Of a DNA stretch of 7,451 nucleotides, positions 6,830 to 7,451 are shown in pieces. Source of the DNA: Flavobacteriia bacterium (GTDB lineage Bacteria > Bacteroidota > Bacteroidia > Flavobacteriales > Flavobacteriaceae); assembly GCA_011330545.1 (NCBI GenBank), contig DRQI01000321.1, positions 1 to 7,451 on the forward strand. The letters are read 5' to 3'. Position 1 is the first letter of the stretch; each line of letters opens with the position of its first letter. The notes beneath the pieces were generated by a model. The model was given only the letters and a program-made list of their open reading frames with translations, ran no database searches and was not told the origin of the DNA. A program made the position numbers and the translations under genes.

Positions 6830-7321
6830 ATGAGTACAAAAGTTATAGTGGTTTTGGGAGCTACTAATTCACCAAGTGGAGAATTAGGTACTACTGCCAA
6901 AGAAAGGTTGAATGCTTGCGTTGAATTATTTGATAAAGAAGATTTAATTTTATGTACCGGAGGTTGGGGAAATCATTTTAATACCTCAGAACAACCTCAT
7001 GCTTTTTATGCCAAAGAATATTTGATAAAAAAAGGGGTTGAAAATGCAGCTTTTTTACCTTTTGCACTATCGAATAATACCGTTGAAGATGCAGTTAAAA
7101 TTAAAGAAATTTTAGCGGCTATTTTATATGAGAAGTTGGTAATCATTACTTCTGATTTTCATTTAAAAAGAGTTCAATTAATTTTTGATAAAATAGTAAA
7201 AGAATGTAATATTGAGTACTGCTGTGTGAAAAGTAAGATGTCAAAAGAAGAACGGATTAACATTGTAAAACATGAAAATAATGCACTCAAAAAAATTCAA
7301 GAGAACGGGCTTTATTTCTAG
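6830..7321 (+). CDS. YdcF/SanA-like DUF218 domain protein
   Basis: A small protein of 163 residues consisting of one DUF218 domain (the YdcF/SanA/ElyC family). VIVVLGA at residues 5-11, ILCTGGWG at about 40-47, a central TVEDA segment, and VIITSDFHLKRVQLIF at about 103-118 correspond to the family's core strands and its TS-x-x-H-x-x-R motif. There is no signal peptide or transmembrane helix, so unlike SanA or ElyC it should be cytoplasmic. The biochemical role of the family is poorly defined; E. coli YdcF was reported to bind S-adenosylmethionine. It starts 12 bases after the GH109 stop, so it is probably co-transcribed, but no known link to amino-sugar use exists. Its G+C content, counted by hand, is about 30%, lower than about 40% in sampled GH109 lines, hinting at a separate origin. 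Confidence 0.78.
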   Translation: MSTKVIVVLGATNSPSGELGTTAKERLNACVELFDKEDLILCTGGWGNHFNTSEQPHAFYAKEYLIKKGVENAAFLPFALSNNTVEDAVKIKEILAAILYEKLVIITSDFHLKRVQLIFDKIVKECNIEYCCVKSKMSKEERINIVKHENNALKKIQENGLYF

Positions 7322-7325
7322 CCCG
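7306..7325 (+). terminator. Candidate terminator hairpin overlapping the last stop codon
   Basis: CGGGCT (7306-7311) and AGCCCG (7320-7325) form a perfect GC-rich 6-bp stem with an 8-base loop, and the TAG stop (7319-7321) lies within the loop and right arm. Only a weak T stretch (GATTTGG) follows, so termination may be inefficient or the hairpin may instead protect the mRNA 3' end. Confidence 0.4.
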
Positions 7326-7451
7326 GATTTGGCGTGATATACATTTTATAAAGCTACATTTTTATTGTAACTTGCAATTTGTTTTTACAAAATAGGTGTC
7401 TTTATTGACTACCGGTTGTCGGCGCAATAAATTCATTTTTAATATAAAAAA
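7326..7451. other. Non-coding AT-rich tail, nothing recognised
   Basis: These 126 bases have no convincing ORF on either strand, no tRNA-like fold and no good TAnnTTTG element. The only structure is a weak TTGTAA/TTACAA inverted pair (7365-7370, 7385-7390) with a 14-base loop. It probably leads to a gene beyond the window. Confidence 0.5.

Noticed and set aside
7365..7390. TTGTAA / TTACAA inverted pair in the tail as a terminator or operator
   Set aside because: The stem is six mostly A-T pairs with a 14-base loop, which is expected by chance in DNA this AT-rich.
7359..7443. A 24-codon - strand ORF in the tail beginning MNLLRRQPVV
   Set aside because: It has no homology I recognise, no promoter match at the right spacing and no coding support beyond length.
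1..7451. CRISPR array, tRNA, rRNA, transposase or phage genes
   Set aside because: No regularly spaced direct repeats, cloverleaf, or transposase/integrase motifs were seen on either strand.

Overview
The window looks like chromosomal DNA of a marine-type or host-associated member of the Bacteroidota, most likely a flavobacterium. The DNA is AT-rich (about 40% G+C in the sampled GH109 gene, about 30% in the last gene). The first protein ends in a type IX secretion (T9SS) type A sorting domain, which is confined to this phylum. Starts are preceded by A-rich stretches rather than Shine-Dalgarno sequences, and the best promoter candidate fits the Bacteroidota TTG / TAnnTTTG pattern only approximately. 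All convincing genes are on the + strand.

Layout. Bases 1-1176 are the 3' end of a gene for a secreted, T9SS-exported protein with three tandem H-type-lectin-like domains. A non-coding stretch (1177-1463) follows. It holds a long imperfect hairpin, a terminator-like hairpin, a promoter candidate and a 19-codon upstream ORF. Then comes a tight five-gene run: a sugar-1-phosphate nucleotidyltransferase (1464-2372), a NahK-like N-acetylhexosamine 1-kinase (2374-3453), a NagB-like / PIG-L deacetylase fusion (3480-5414), a Tat-exported NAD-dependent GH109 glycosidase (5453-6817) and a small YdcF/DUF218 protein (6830-7321). A hairpin overlapping the last stop codon may end the transcript. The remaining 130 bases hold nothing I can name.

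How the genes may work together. The four central genes read as an N-acetylhexosamine (GalNAc and/or GlcNAc) release and use module. GH109 cleaves terminal N-acetylgalactosamine outside the cytoplasm. The kinase makes HexNAc-1-phosphate, and the nucleotidyltransferase can turn it into UDP-HexNAc. The fusion enzyme supplies a deacetylase and a deaminase-like domain for an amino-sugar branch. The lectin-like gene upstream has a fold family whose best-known member binds GalNAc, so it may belong to the same theme, although hairpins separate it from the operon. The most unusual point is that the NagB-like domain lacks one residue of the Asp-His-Glu catalytic triad (Thr where Asp is expected), so its substrate or reaction may differ from classical glucosamine-6-phosphate deaminase. 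No transporter, SusC/SusD pair or regulator is in the window.
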